Assembly (NCBI RefSeq): GCF_963677685.1 | Contig: NZ_OY782186.1 | Coordinates: 2,728,001-2,792,000 of the forward strand | Origin: an uncultured Bacteroides sp. | GTDB lineage: Bacteria > Bacteroidota > Bacteroidia > Bacteroidales > Bacteroidaceae | Direction of reading: 5' to 3' | DNA: 64,000 bases | Part shown: piece by piece, positions 44,012-53,083 of the stretch | Numbering within the stretch: position 1 is the stretch's first letter | Layout: each line of letters opens with the position of its first letter | Notes under the pieces: model-generated | Databases searched by the model: none | What the model was told of the DNA's origin: nothing | What the model saw: only the letters and a program-made list of their open reading frames with translations | Translations under genes and position numbers: made by a program

Positions 44012-44410
44012 TTAGCGTTGTTCACTTAAAAAGATATCAGTCAGATGAATATCAGCCAGATAACGACAGGCCATCTGGTTTAATACCCCCAGACGACGAC
44101 CGGCAAGACCATAATGATTATAAATATCCTCACTGTCTTCTACCGAAAGTTCGATACCTCCACCCGTGGCAACAGCAATATCACAAAGAGAAATCTGATT
44201 AAGAGGATAGCAAAGTTCATAAGAACTTAGCTTTATACCACATTTGCATCCCGGCTTAAGACGTATAAGCCCAAAAGAGAGGAACTTGTCCAATAGCATG
44301 CGTACCTCTGTTGAAGAAAGTCCATGCTCGCGCCTACTCTCTGATGCAGAGAGACCATAATGAATGTCTTTGAGCAAAGACACGGCTTTGATTACTTTTA
44401 AGCTTAACAT
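44012..44410 (-). CDS. Rrf2-like winged-helix regulator at the head of the pilus operon
   Basis: A 132-residue protein that looks like an Rrf2-type regulator. The N-terminal helices (VIKAVSLLKDIHYGLSASES) lead into a winged helix (GLSSTEVRMLLDKFLSFGLIRL), then a wing and QISLCDIAVATGGGIEL, which parallels the DIxxAxxG segment of Rrf2 proteins. A Cys pair (CKC, about 55-57) is present but not the usual iron-sulfur triad. It is the first gene after the invertible promoter and overlaps the unit transcribed by it, so it may feed back on the switch or operon. Confidence 0.6.
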   Translation of the reverse strand: MLSLKVIKAVSLLKDIHYGLSASESRREHGLSSTEVRMLLDKFLSFGLIRLKPGCKCGIKLSSYELCYPLNQISLCDIAVATGGGIELSVEDSEDIYNHYGLAGRRLGVLNQMACRYLADIHLTDIFLSEQR

Positions 44411-44449
44411 AATCCTATTTTTATACTTGTTTTCTGTTTGTTTTAATCC

Positions 44450-45005
44450 TTTTTCTGTTACTTCATAGGTAACGGAAGTAGAATAAGAAACAGAGGATGA
44501 AAAAGAAATTAAAAAGATGGGTGATAGTCAAAATATTTTCAATATTAATATTTTGCAGGATTCTGTTCTTTATAACCGAAAGAACAGATGGGACAAGTGC
44601 GCACATTTCCTATCCTGTTTAATAAATAAACAGAAAGTACATATAACGGAAAGAAATCAATGATAGATAAAACTTTCTCTACTCTGATTTTATGCTAAAT
44701 GCAGACGAAAAAGCTAAAACCGAACTATTCAAATGTTTTATTTTCTTAATAATGGTGAATTCGCTTTATGAATTATTCATTGAAATGTATAAATAAATTC
44801 ATCAATAGATCTATTAATGTTGTGATATAAGATAATGAACTATTTAAGAGGTCCAAAGGTATCTGAAAAATTAAAAAATAATCAAATGAATAGAATTCTT
44901 TTACGAAAACATGAAATAATCTCTTAATTTATTTGTTTGTTATATAAAATATTTCAATATTTCCCGAATAATATGATTTCCGTTACCTATGAAGTAACAG
45001 AAAAA
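44450..45005. repeat. Invertible promoter segment (phase switch) bounded by 28-bp inverted repeats
   Basis: The repeats 44450-44477 and 44978-45005 are perfect inverted copies (28 of 28), enclosing 500 bp. The core of each is GTTAC-TTCATAG-GTAAC: two 5-bp arms around a 7-bp spacer, the layout of a tyrosine recombinase crossover site. A promoter in the segment (44854-44886) points to the pilus operon in this orientation. A 10-bp hairpin (44562-44588, TCTGTTCTTT) and a 9-bp hairpin (44529-44555) lie in the leader. Inversion would turn the promoter towards the recombinase gene's 3' end. Confidence 0.88.
44854..44886 (-). promoter_or_regulatory. Pilus operon promoter inside the invertible segment
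   Basis: On the minus strand TTTG (44886-44883), a 21-bp spacer and TACCTTTG (44861-44854) match the Bacteroides consensus. No equivalent was found on the plus strand of the segment. In the sequenced state it fires toward the regulator-like gene at 44410 through a leader of about 435 nt, so the switch reads as ON. Confidence 0.75.
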
Positions 45006-45124
45006 ACGAAAACAGCTAGATTCCTTTAATACAAGCGTTTATTGTTTGTTTTTTAATCTTTAGAAGAAAGATTTTTAAGTATAAAATGCTGTTTTTCATC
45101 TAATAGAAAGCCATTCTATTTTTC

Positions 45125-46150
45125 TCAGGTCAATCTCTTTGTCCATTTACCATTCCCCCGCCGAATAGGAATGTCTGAGGCTGAAAAATTACCCTCTCTG
45201 CTTGTTGGCAGAACCAGAGCAATCACTTTTTTATTAGCTCTCTTGAGTGTCCGGTTGTCAAAAGAAGCGAGATAGTTATAAGTTACTTTCTCAGAGCTAT
45301 GACCTAAAGATTCACTGATAACGGCAACAGGGATTCCTTCCCGATAAGCAGCTGTGGCCCAAGAATGGCGGGCAACGTAAGAAGTAAGATGCTCTTTTAG
45401 CCCCAACTTCTTAGAAAGCTGATGCAGATGATAGTTGTAAAGCCGTAAGGCGCTTTGGTACTGCCCGTACTCATTTTCGCCGATCTGGGTGATAATGGGT
45501 AGCAGGTAAGGAGAGTTCTTAACTAAAGGAGCATATTTGCGAAAAAGATTCATCGCACAAGGCTCCAGGCTTACGGTTAGTTCGTGTCCCGTTTTACTAC
45601 GCCGATAAGTGAGCGTATTCTTTTGAAGATCGCTCTTGCGAAGATGAGCCAGGTCCACAAAAGGGATACCACGAAGATAAAACGAAAGAAGGAACATGTC
45701 GCGTGAGAAAGCAAGCGAAGCCGAGGACGAAGCTAGATCCAACGCGCAAAGCTTACGAATAACTTCCGGATTTACGGCACGCTTTTGACAGCTCTCGGTG
45801 CCGGTAAAAACCTCTTCAAAAAGTCCCCCAGGCAGATTGGTTATCCCTCTGCGAGAAGCCTGATTACAGATAGAACGCAGCATCCTCATGTACAAGGAAA
45901 CAGTGTTGCGTCTGCACCCCTGGGAATAAAGATGTTCTTCATACTGCTTAAGTAGGAATGGAGTTAGTTCGGTAAAAGTTGTTTTCTTGTTACCGGTAAA
46001 TGAGACCAATCGCTTCAATGCGCTCTCATAAGAACGAGCAGTGGCATGACGACCTGAATCCAGCAATTCACTCTTCAGGCATCCAACAAAAATGCTTAAT
46101 ACTTCCATTTGTTTCTTTTGCTTGCACCAATGGTATTTATCCTCTTCCAT
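45125..46150 (-). CDS. Tyrosine recombinase (likely invertase of the pilus switch)
   Basis: A 341-residue site-specific integrase. The SAM-like N domain covers residues ~15-110. The catalytic residues expected are R160 (SFYLRGIPF), K186 (RRSKTGHEL), R261/H262 (SYVARHSWAT), H284 (SLGHSSEKVT) and the nucleophile Y293 (YNYLASF). Its gene ends 120 bp from the outer repeat of the invertible segment, with no other recombinase gene nearby. Bacteroides pilus and capsule switches are usually flipped by such enzymes; the pairing here is inferred from adjacency. Confidence 0.87.
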   Translation of the reverse strand: MEEDKYHWCKQKKQMEVLSIFVGCLKSELLDSGRHATARSYESALKRLVSFTGNKKTTFTELTPFLLKQYEEHLYSQGCRRNTVSLYMRMLRSICNQASRRGITNLPGGLFEEVFTGTESCQKRAVNPEVIRKLCALDLASSSASLAFSRDMFLLSFYLRGIPFVDLAHLRKSDLQKNTLTYRRSKTGHELTVSLEPCAMNLFRKYAPLVKNSPYLLPIITQIGENEYGQYQSALRLYNYHLHQLSKKLGLKEHLTSYVARHSWATAAYREGIPVAVISESLGHSSEKVTYNYLASFDNRTLKRANKKVIALVLPTSREGNFSASDIPIRRGNGKWTKRLT

Positions 46151-46594
46151 AAATCATAAGTCTTTATATCTTAATTAAAACATAAATTAAGCACTTATAT
46201 TTGGAAGAGAAAATACAATTAAAGTGTGTGTTAACGTAATATTTTTTGATATATAAGAGAATGAAATTGTTTTTATTTGTTTGCATATAAACTCTTTTAT
46301 CACTTATCGTAAACGAAGTATAAAAGACTTCAAAAATAATAAAAAGCTTAAAAGAACCAATAAATATACATAAAAAAACAAATATAAAAGTATTGCAAAA
46401 AAAACATTTACAGATTCACACACCTCTCCCCTATTATTCAACATTAAAAATTCTAAAATCAAAAACAGACCCTCAAAATTCCTACCGCTCACTACACTCT
46501 ATGATAATAAGAATCAATTGTTGTCTATCTATAAAGAGGCTACCTTTAGCTATTCTCTTTTCTTAGAAGAATAGATATTGCATTACATGCCGCT
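46151..46594. other. AT-rich gap before the tip-gene copy
   Basis: No gene is convincing; a 62-codon frame at 46304-46492 is low-complexity Leu/Phe-rich. From about 46552 onward the DNA is homologous to the 3' flank of the pilus tip gene (compare 37729-37766), so the duplicated block includes untranslated sequence. Confidence 0.5.
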
Positions 46595-47231
46595 TTAATT
46601 CTGAATACACCGTATTGCAAACCCGAACTGCCGACTACCGTAGCTCACCGGATACACGACAATGCTGTCGAAGCTCAAGTAGTACCCAAGCGTAGAACCG
46701 ATACATGCACTGCTGCTCCAATAGTAGCCGCCCTAGCCAACATAGCCCAGCGTGCCACTAGTGTTACAATTGCTCGAAGCAGGAAAACGATTAATGCTAC
46801 CATTGATCGTATACGTACCGCCACTGGAGGAAATCTGAGTGGTACCCTGTGCATTGCTGGTTATAGCAGCAAAATCACCAAATTTAGCCCAAGGAGCAGT
46901 AGCGGTAGTCCATGCCACAGTAGCATTATCAGCTAAACCTTCAGCATTGTACTCTTGAGCCGTAGGCATACGCCAGTTGCCACTAACAGCACCTGTCATA
47001 CTCAAATACTTGCAGATATCTCCTTTGTATACCGCATAGTTTGCATCGATATTCCGAGCAGCATCATTCAAAAAAGTATTCGTTTGGCTTCCATCCGTTA
47101 CGTCATCAGTAAAATAAGCAATGGAAGTAAAGTCGGTTGCCCCTATATTCCAGATACTATTTGTAGGAGTAGTGGAGTTGTAAGTAGGAGTGTATGTAAC
47201 GTAAGTACTGCTTAGGGATACACCCACTAAA
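46595..47231 (-). pseudogene. Truncated copy of the pilus tip gene 3' end (silent cassette)
   Basis: It encodes SLVGVSLSSTYVTYTPTYNS, then FLNDAARNIDANYAVYKGD, NWRMPTAQEYNAEG and GGYYWSSSA, ending GFAIRCIQN, in step with the C-terminal ~200 residues of the tip protein at 37767. The copy differs at scattered codons and has one nonsense change (GQAG to G-stop-GG, near 46733). It lacks the N-terminal two thirds, a signal peptide and a promoter. At 47231/47232 it joins, in frame, to an unrelated fragment. Confidence 0.85.
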
Positions 47232-47488
47232 CTATTATAGCCATACACACAGCACAAAATTGTGATGTCACAAATATAAAAAATCAATGAATAACTACAA
47301 GGTATTAATCCTGTGACTTTTGGATTTTTTAAACTGAAAAGACTAATCTTCTCGCTCCACTTGCTCACCTCGAAAGATTTTAAATATAGTTCTTTCACTT
47401 TTGGATTATGAATAGGATTACCGATAGCAAGAACTTTATTATCCTTATCCAGAAAGAACAGTATCCTCACCCCAATTATAATCTTCAC
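47232..47488 (-). pseudogene. Remnant of another exported protein, fused to the tip copy
   Basis: The frame reads ILFFLDKDNKVLAIGNPIHN and continues PKVKELYLKSFE before the join. This motif occurs in Bacteroides thioredoxin-like or DUF1573-associated lipoproteins just before their C-terminal domain, but the identification is loose. The gene lacks its own N terminus and abuts the BF3164-type gene (3 bp), so it looks like a deletion scar. The only in-frame start is a GTG at 47488, without a visible promoter. Confidence 0.5.
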
Positions 47489-47491
47489 ATA

Positions 47492-48502
47492 TTACTCTAA
47501 AAGACCATCCAATCCCAAATAAGCAAACTGAATATCATCATCTAAAGCCATAATTATACGATTATATTCAGAATCATAACAAAATTCAACAATATTATAG
47601 CCCACCTTTAATGTCTTTATATAATTGCCATCCAAATCATAGATAATGAGACTAGTTACATGTACTTGACCTACATCAGGATTTCTTTTACCAAAATAAC
47701 CTACTATAATCCGATTATTACAGATTATAATACTTCCATAATAATAAATCATAGCATTGCTCGTCGCATCATCCCAATTCGGCCCATAAATATAATGCTT
47801 CAAATTTCCTTGAAGATCATAAGTAGCCAACAAGTCATGATGGTCATAACTCATCGCAATCAAATTATTATCTATAGATGTAGCATAATGAAATCTTTTT
47901 CTCTCAATATCCGGATGTCCACTAATCAATGGATGTATATCTCCTGTTTGCATATTCCACGTAACCAAACATTCTTGATAAATCTCACCCGGTTTGGCTG
48001 TTATACAACATGCATAGCAAAGAGTATCATTGACATAAGAATACATAATCGGTATAGTAGTTTTATTTATATCAAACTTGTACTTAGGCAAACAAGCCGG
48101 ATTTAATAAAATACTATCCAAATTATAACCCGAGATTTGCATTTTTCCATGATCTGCAACATATAGACAACGCAGCTTTTCATCAAGTATAAGTTCCCCT
48201 AAACTAGTTATTTCATCAGGTCCTTCTCCAGAAAGCCCCATCCCCGTGATATATGAAAAGTTTTCTTTATCAAAAAAAAGAATTTGATTTTTTTCTGATT
48301 GTGGGTCAGTTAGTATGAAATATTTATCCATAACATAAGGGCTCGCCAATCTTCCTACAAAAGGTGAGTCTATTACAATCTCTTTCACTAATCCTTTTAC
48401 ATCCATTACATTGCCAGAATGGTTTAAATGCTTATCAACTCCTGAGCGATGAGAACATCCCCAGCAAACATTGATTAATACCAAAAGTAATATATGCTTC
48501 AT
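47492..48502 (-). CDS. BF3164-type (TolB-like propeller) lipoprotein
   Basis: A 336-residue lipoprotein (MKHILLLVLINVCWGC, Cys 16). Its strands, with SPYVMDKYFILTDPQSEKNQ, GLSGEGPDEI and LYVADHGKMQISGYNL, form a six-bladed propeller of the BF3164/TolB-like group. Such proteins are common and fast-evolving in Bacteroides; substrates are unknown. No operon partner is intact: a gene remnant follows directly. Confidence 0.78.
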   Translation of the reverse strand: MKHILLLVLINVCWGCSHRSGVDKHLNHSGNVMDVKGLVKEIVIDSPFVGRLASPYVMDKYFILTDPQSEKNQILFFDKENFSYITGMGLSGEGPDEITSLGELILDEKLRCLYVADHGKMQISGYNLDSILLNPACLPKYKFDINKTTIPIMYSYVNDTLCYACCITAKPGEIYQECLVTWNMQTGDIHPLISGHPDIERKRFHYATSIDNNLIAMSYDHHDLLATYDLQGNLKHYIYGPNWDDATSNAMIYYYGSIIICNNRIIVGYFGKRNPDVGQVHVTSLIIYDLDGNYIKTLKVGYNIVEFCYDSEYNRIIMALDDDIQFAYLGLDGLLE

Positions 48503-48626
48503 AATAAAAATATATAAATTACATAAGATACAATGAAAAAGAAAGGTAGAGCAGGCATTGCTTCAAGATACCCTTTTCATTTGGTTCATTTTGTACGGTT
48601 GAATGAGCCAAACTGTTAAGTGCTAA

Positions 48627-48667
48627 TTAGGCTGCAGCCTCCTAGTTATCAGAATGTTGCAGCCTAA
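48627..48667 (-). terminator. Hairpin after ppdK
   Basis: A perfect 10-bp stem, TTAGGCTGCA / TGCAGCCTAA, with a 21-nt loop lies 26 bp after the ppdK stop (minus strand). There is no T-run, so it may stabilise the transcript end rather than terminate alone. Confidence 0.5.
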
Positions 48668-48692
48668 CGAAATGAGTATCAGCTAAGGAGAT

Positions 48693-51413
48693 TTATTCCT
48701 CTATTGCAGCCTGAGCTGCTGAAAGTCTTGCAATCGGTACTCTGAATGGAGAGCAACTGACATAGTTCAACCCTACTTTATGGCAGAATTTAACTGATGA
48801 AGGTTCACCACCATGTTCACCACAAATACCACATTTCAATTCAGGACGAATAGAACGTCCTTTTTCAGTAGCCATCCGTATCAACTGCCCTACTCCTTTC
48901 TGATCTAGCACTTGGAAAGGATCAACTTTTAAAATTTTCTTTTCCAAATAAACAGGAAGGAAAGAAGCTATATCATCTCTTGAATACCCAAAAGTCATCT
49001 GCGTAAGATCGTTGGTTCCGAAAGAGAAAAATTCAGCAGAAGAGGCTATGCGATCAGCCGTTAGAGCCGCACGTGGGATTTCAATCATTGTGCCAACTTT
49101 GAAATCGATCCGATCGCCTTTTTCAGCAAAGACTTCCTCAGCCTCCTTACGTATTACACTCTCTTGCTCTTTAAATTCATACAAAATACCTGTAAGAGGT
49201 ACCATTATTTCAGGCTGAGCATCAACACCTTCCTTCTTCAATTCAAGAGCTGCCATAAGAATGGCACGAGTCTGCATCTGGGTTATTTCAGGATATGTAT
49301 TACCTAAGCGACAACCGCGATGGCCTAGCATAGGATTGTGTTCGCATAGCGACTCTACTCGTTGTTGGATATAGGTCAAAGTAACACCCATTGCTTCTGC
49401 CATTTCTTGCTGTCCTTTCAGATCATGAGGAACAAATTCATGCAAAGGTGGATCTAACAGACGAACAGTAACGGGATAGCCGCTCATTGCCTTGAAAATA
49501 CCCTTGAAGTCTTCTTTCTGATAAGGTAATATTTTTGCTAACGCTTTACGACGTCCTTCAGTATCTTGCGCCAAAATCATCTCACGCATCGCTTTAATTT
49601 TTTCTCCTTCAAAAAACATGTGTTCAGTACGACATAGTCCTATACCGACTGCCCCAAATTTACGGGCAACTGCAGCATCATGAGGAGTGTCAGCATTGGT
49701 ACGAACTTGTAGTTTCGTATATTTATCTGCTAACTTCATCAATTCAGCAAAATCCCCTGATAACTCAGCGGCTTTGGTATCTACTTTACCATCATAAACC
49801 TGCCCTGTACTACCATTTAATGAAATAAAATCACCCTCTTTCAAAATAGTACCGTCAATCTCTACTGTACGATTTTTATAGTCAATGTTCAAAGCTCCTG
49901 CACCTGAAACACAACATTTACCCATACCACGAGCCACAACAGCCGCATGAGAAGTCATACCACCGCGAGCGGTAAGGATTCCTTGAGCCACTTGCATACC
50001 GGCAAGATCTTCAGGAGATGTTTCAATACGTACCATGATAACTCGCTTGCCATCAGCATGCCACTGAGCAGCATCGTCTGCAAAAAAGACAATCTGCCCT
50101 GTAGATGCTCCGGGAGAAGCAGGCAAACCACGAGTAAGAACAGTAGCTTTACTAAGAGCGATTTTATCAAACACAGGATGGAGTAATTCATCAAGTTTAT
50201 TGGGTTCAACACGAAGTAAGGCTGTTTTTTCATCAATCATTCCTTCGCGCAGTAAATCCATCGCTATCTTAACCATAGCTGCCCCCGTACGCTTACTATT
50301 ACGAGTTTGTAAGAACCAAAGTTTACCTTCCTGAACAGTAAATTCCATATCTTGCATATCTTTATAATGATTCTCAAGCTTCGTTTGCAAACTATCTAAT
50401 TCTTTATAAATATCAGGCATTGCTTCCTCCATTGACGGATATTTAGAGGCGCGTACCTCTTCACTAACACCAGCCAAGGCGGCCCAACGCTGCGAACCGA
50501 TTTCTGTAATTTGTTGAGGGGTACGAATACCCGCCACCACATCTTCTCCTTGAGCATTAATGAGATATTCACCATTGAATAAATCTTCTCCGGTACCTGC
50601 ATCACGTGAGAAACAAACGCCTGTAGCAGACGTTTCGCCCATATTACCAAACACCATTGCTTGTACACTTACAGCAGTTCCCCATTCATCAGGTATCCCT
50701 TCCATCTTACGATAAAGAATGGCACGTTCATTCATCCATGAGTTAAACACTGCACAGATAGCACCCCATAATTGTTCATAAGCTGAAGAAGGAAAGTCTC
50801 TTCCTGTTTGCTTCTTTACAGCCTGCTTAAATTTCTGTACCAATTCTTTCAAATCGGCAACATCAAGTTCATTATCGAGTTTAACGCCTTTAGTATGCTT
50901 CACTTCTTCAATAATGGCTTCAAAAGGATCGATATCCTCTTTATTAGTAGGCTTCAGCCCTAAAACGACATCACCATACATTTGTACAAAACGACGATAA
51001 GAATCCCATGCAAAACGAGCGTTCCCTGTTTTGCGACTCAATCCTTCAACGACTTCATCATTAAGTCCAAGATTAAGAATGGTATCCATCATACCGGGCA
51101 TGGATGCCCTAGCACCGGAACGAACAGAAACAAGTAAAGGGTTATCGACATCACCAAACTTAGAACGCATTAACTTTTCTATATGGAGGATTGCTTTTTC
51201 CACTTCGTCTTTTAACAAAGCAACAACTTTATCTTCGCCTAATTCATAATATTCAGTACAAACTTCAGTGGTAATAGTAAATCCAGGAGGAACAGGCACC
51301 CCAATAAGATTCATTTCGGCAAGGTTAGCTCCTTTGCCTCCTAGTAGATTTTTCATATCAGCTCTACCTTCAGCTTGTCCATTACCGAAAGTATAGACTC
51401 TTTTTCTATTCAT
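48693..51413 (-). CDS. ppdK: Pyruvate, phosphate dikinase
   Basis: A 906-residue enzyme, the normal length. It interconverts pyruvate + ATP + phosphate with PEP + AMP + PPi, a glycolytic/gluconeogenic step common in anaerobes. The N-terminal ATP-grasp domain begins RVYTFGNGQAEGRADMKNLLGGKGANLAEM. The swivelling His domain has GGMTSHAAVVARGMGKCCVSG (phospho-His). The C-terminal PEP/pyruvate TIM barrel has GLCRTEHMFF, GHRGCRLG and the catalytic Cys in LKCGICGEHGGEP. It is monocistronic with a consensus promoter. Confidence 0.97.
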   Translation of the reverse strand: MNRKRVYTFGNGQAEGRADMKNLLGGKGANLAEMNLIGVPVPPGFTITTEVCTEYYELGEDKVVALLKDEVEKAILHIEKLMRSKFGDVDNPLLVSVRSGARASMPGMMDTILNLGLNDEVVEGLSRKTGNARFAWDSYRRFVQMYGDVVLGLKPTNKEDIDPFEAIIEEVKHTKGVKLDNELDVADLKELVQKFKQAVKKQTGRDFPSSAYEQLWGAICAVFNSWMNERAILYRKMEGIPDEWGTAVSVQAMVFGNMGETSATGVCFSRDAGTGEDLFNGEYLINAQGEDVVAGIRTPQQITEIGSQRWAALAGVSEEVRASKYPSMEEAMPDIYKELDSLQTKLENHYKDMQDMEFTVQEGKLWFLQTRNSKRTGAAMVKIAMDLLREGMIDEKTALLRVEPNKLDELLHPVFDKIALSKATVLTRGLPASPGASTGQIVFFADDAAQWHADGKRVIMVRIETSPEDLAGMQVAQGILTARGGMTSHAAVVARGMGKCCVSGAGALNIDYKNRTVEIDGTILKEGDFISLNGSTGQVYDGKVDTKAAELSGDFAELMKLADKYTKLQVRTNADTPHDAAVARKFGAVGIGLCRTEHMFFEGEKIKAMREMILAQDTEGRRKALAKILPYQKEDFKGIFKAMSGYPVTVRLLDPPLHEFVPHDLKGQQEMAEAMGVTLTYIQQRVESLCEHNPMLGHRGCRLGNTYPEITQMQTRAILMAALELKKEGVDAQPEIMVPLTGILYEFKEQESVIRKEAEEVFAEKGDRIDFKVGTMIEIPRAALTADRIASSAEFFSFGTNDLTQMTFGYSRDDIASFLPVYLEKKILKVDPFQVLDQKGVGQLIRMATEKGRSIRPELKCGICGEHGGEPSSVKFCHKVGLNYVSCSPFRVPIARLSAAQAAIEE

Positions 51414-51456
51414 AAGTATGTTATTTAAAGTTAATAAGAATGTGTTTTCTATATCG

Positions 51457-51486
51457 CAAAACTAATTATATTTTAGATATCGCAAA
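51457..51486 (-). promoter_or_regulatory. Promoter of ppdK
   Basis: On the minus strand TTTG (51486-51483), an 18-bp spacer and TAGTTTTG (51464-51457) precede the ATG at 51413 by about 44 bp. Confidence 0.6.
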
Positions 51487-51578
51487 ACAATTCATGAATA
51501 AATCTTCACATAAAATGCATTTTCCACTTTGCATCATTTAATATAGCTATTTATACACAGAAATCTCAGTAAAATGCG

Positions 51579-51586
51579 TACTTTTG
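51579..51586 (+). promoter_or_regulatory. Bacteroides -7 box for rlmD
   Basis: TACTTTTG at 51579-51586 matches TAnnTTTG, 29 bp before the GTG start of rlmD. The -33 box is not obvious. Confidence 0.5.
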
Positions 51587-51614
51587 CACAATTATTTATT
51601 AGATTGGTATAAAA

Positions 51615-53042
51615 GTGGCGCGAAAGAAAAAAGAACTTCCCTTATTAGAAAAGGTGACAATTACAGATGTGGCAGCCGAAGGAAAGGCCATAGCGAAAGT
51701 GGATGATTTGGTTGTATTTGTACCTTATGTGGTACCTGGTGACGTTGTTGATCTACAAGTAAAAAGAAAAAAAAATAAATACGCAGAGGCAGAAGCTGTG
51801 AAGTTTCATGAATATTCTTCCATACGCTCTGTAGCTTTCTGTGAACATTTTGGAGTCTGTGGCGGATGCAAATGGCAAATACTTCCCTACTCTGAACAGC
51901 TAAAATTCAAGCAGAAACAGATTACAGATAATTTAAGTCGAATAGGGAAAATAGAATTGCCTGAGATATCGCCTATTCTGGGTTCTGAGAAAACACAATT
52001 CTACCGTAACAAATTAGAGTTTACATTCTCGAACAAACGCTGGCTGACCAAAGAAGAGATACAGCAAAATGTTGTATATGAACAAATGAACGCCGTTGGT
52101 TTCCATATTCCTAAAGCATTCGACAAGGTTCTGGCTATTGAGAAATGTTGGCTGCAAGATGATATATCCAACCGAATTCGTAATGCTATACGCGATTATG
52201 CTTACGAGCATAATTATTCCTTTATCAATCTTCGCTCTTTGGAAGGAATGCTACGCAATATGATTATCCGAACTTCAACAACGGGTGAATTAATGGTTAT
52301 CATTATCTGCAAGATAGACGAAGAGAATGAAGAAAAGGAAATGGGACTTTTCAAACAGTTGCTTCAATTTGTAGCCGATAGCTTTTCTGAGATCACTTCT
52401 TTGCTATATATTATCAACAATAAATGCAACGATACTATTACTGATCGTGAGGTGTTTGTGTTTAAAGGAAATGATCACATCTTTGAGGAGATGGAGGGGT
52501 TACGCTTTAAAATCGGACCAAAATCGTTCTATCAAACAAACTCTGAACAAGCATATAATCTCTATAAGATAGCTCGTAACTTTGCTGGGCTTACTGGTGA
52601 GGAGTTGGTATATGATTTATATACAGGTACGGGTACAATCGCTAATTTTATAGCTCGTCAGGCTCGTCAGGTTATAGGTATTGAATATGTTCCGGAAGCT
52701 ATAGAGGATGCAAAGGTTAATGCTGAAATTAATGGCATAACAAACACCTTATTCTTCGCTGGCGATATGAAAGACATGTTGACACAGGAATTCATTAACG
52801 AATATGGACGTCCGGATGTTATTATCACCGACCCTCCGCGCGCAGGTATGCATCAAGATGTGATAGATGTGATTTTATTTTCGGAACCACAACGTATCGT
52901 ATATGTAAGCTGTAATCCGGCTACACAAGCTCGCGACTTAGCATTATTAGATGAAAAATACAGAGTAACGGCTGTACAACCAGTAGATATGTTCCCACAT
53001 ACGCATCACGTAGAAAACGTGGTATTATTGGAAAAGAGATAA
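51615..53042 (+). CDS. rlmD: 23S rRNA (uracil-C5)-methyltransferase, RlmD family
   Basis: A 475-residue protein with a GTG start at 51615. An N-terminal TRAM domain (~10-65, VTITDVAAEGKAIAKVDDLV) precedes the Cys cluster CEHFGVCGGCKWQ (4Fe-4S), the SAM loop DLYTGTGTIANFIA, the catalytic-region motif ITDPPRAGMHQDV and VSCNPATQARDL with the nucleophilic Cys. It methylates a uridine in 23S rRNA. The rRNA position is by homology; RlmCD-like dual specificity is possible. A pseudouridine synthase gene follows by 41 bp. Confidence 0.93.
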   Translation: MARKKKELPLLEKVTITDVAAEGKAIAKVDDLVVFVPYVVPGDVVDLQVKRKKNKYAEAEAVKFHEYSSIRSVAFCEHFGVCGGCKWQILPYSEQLKFKQKQITDNLSRIGKIELPEISPILGSEKTQFYRNKLEFTFSNKRWLTKEEIQQNVVYEQMNAVGFHIPKAFDKVLAIEKCWLQDDISNRIRNAIRDYAYEHNYSFINLRSLEGMLRNMIIRTSTTGELMVIIICKIDEENEEKEMGLFKQLLQFVADSFSEITSLLYIINNKCNDTITDREVFVFKGNDHIFEEMEGLRFKIGPKSFYQTNSEQAYNLYKIARNFAGLTGEELVYDLYTGTGTIANFIARQARQVIGIEYVPEAIEDAKVNAEINGITNTLFFAGDMKDMLTQEFINEYGRPDVIITDPPRAGMHQDVIDVILFSEPQRIVYVSCNPATQARDLALLDEKYRVTAVQPVDMFPHTHHVENVVLLEKR

Positions 53043-53083
53043 CAATCGGGACAGCACATAGTGCATAACTTAAGAAAGTAATT

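Noticed and set aside
46304..46492. 62-codon Leu/Phe-rich minus-strand frame
   Set aside because: Low-complexity AT-rich DNA, no ribosome-binding context and no promoter.
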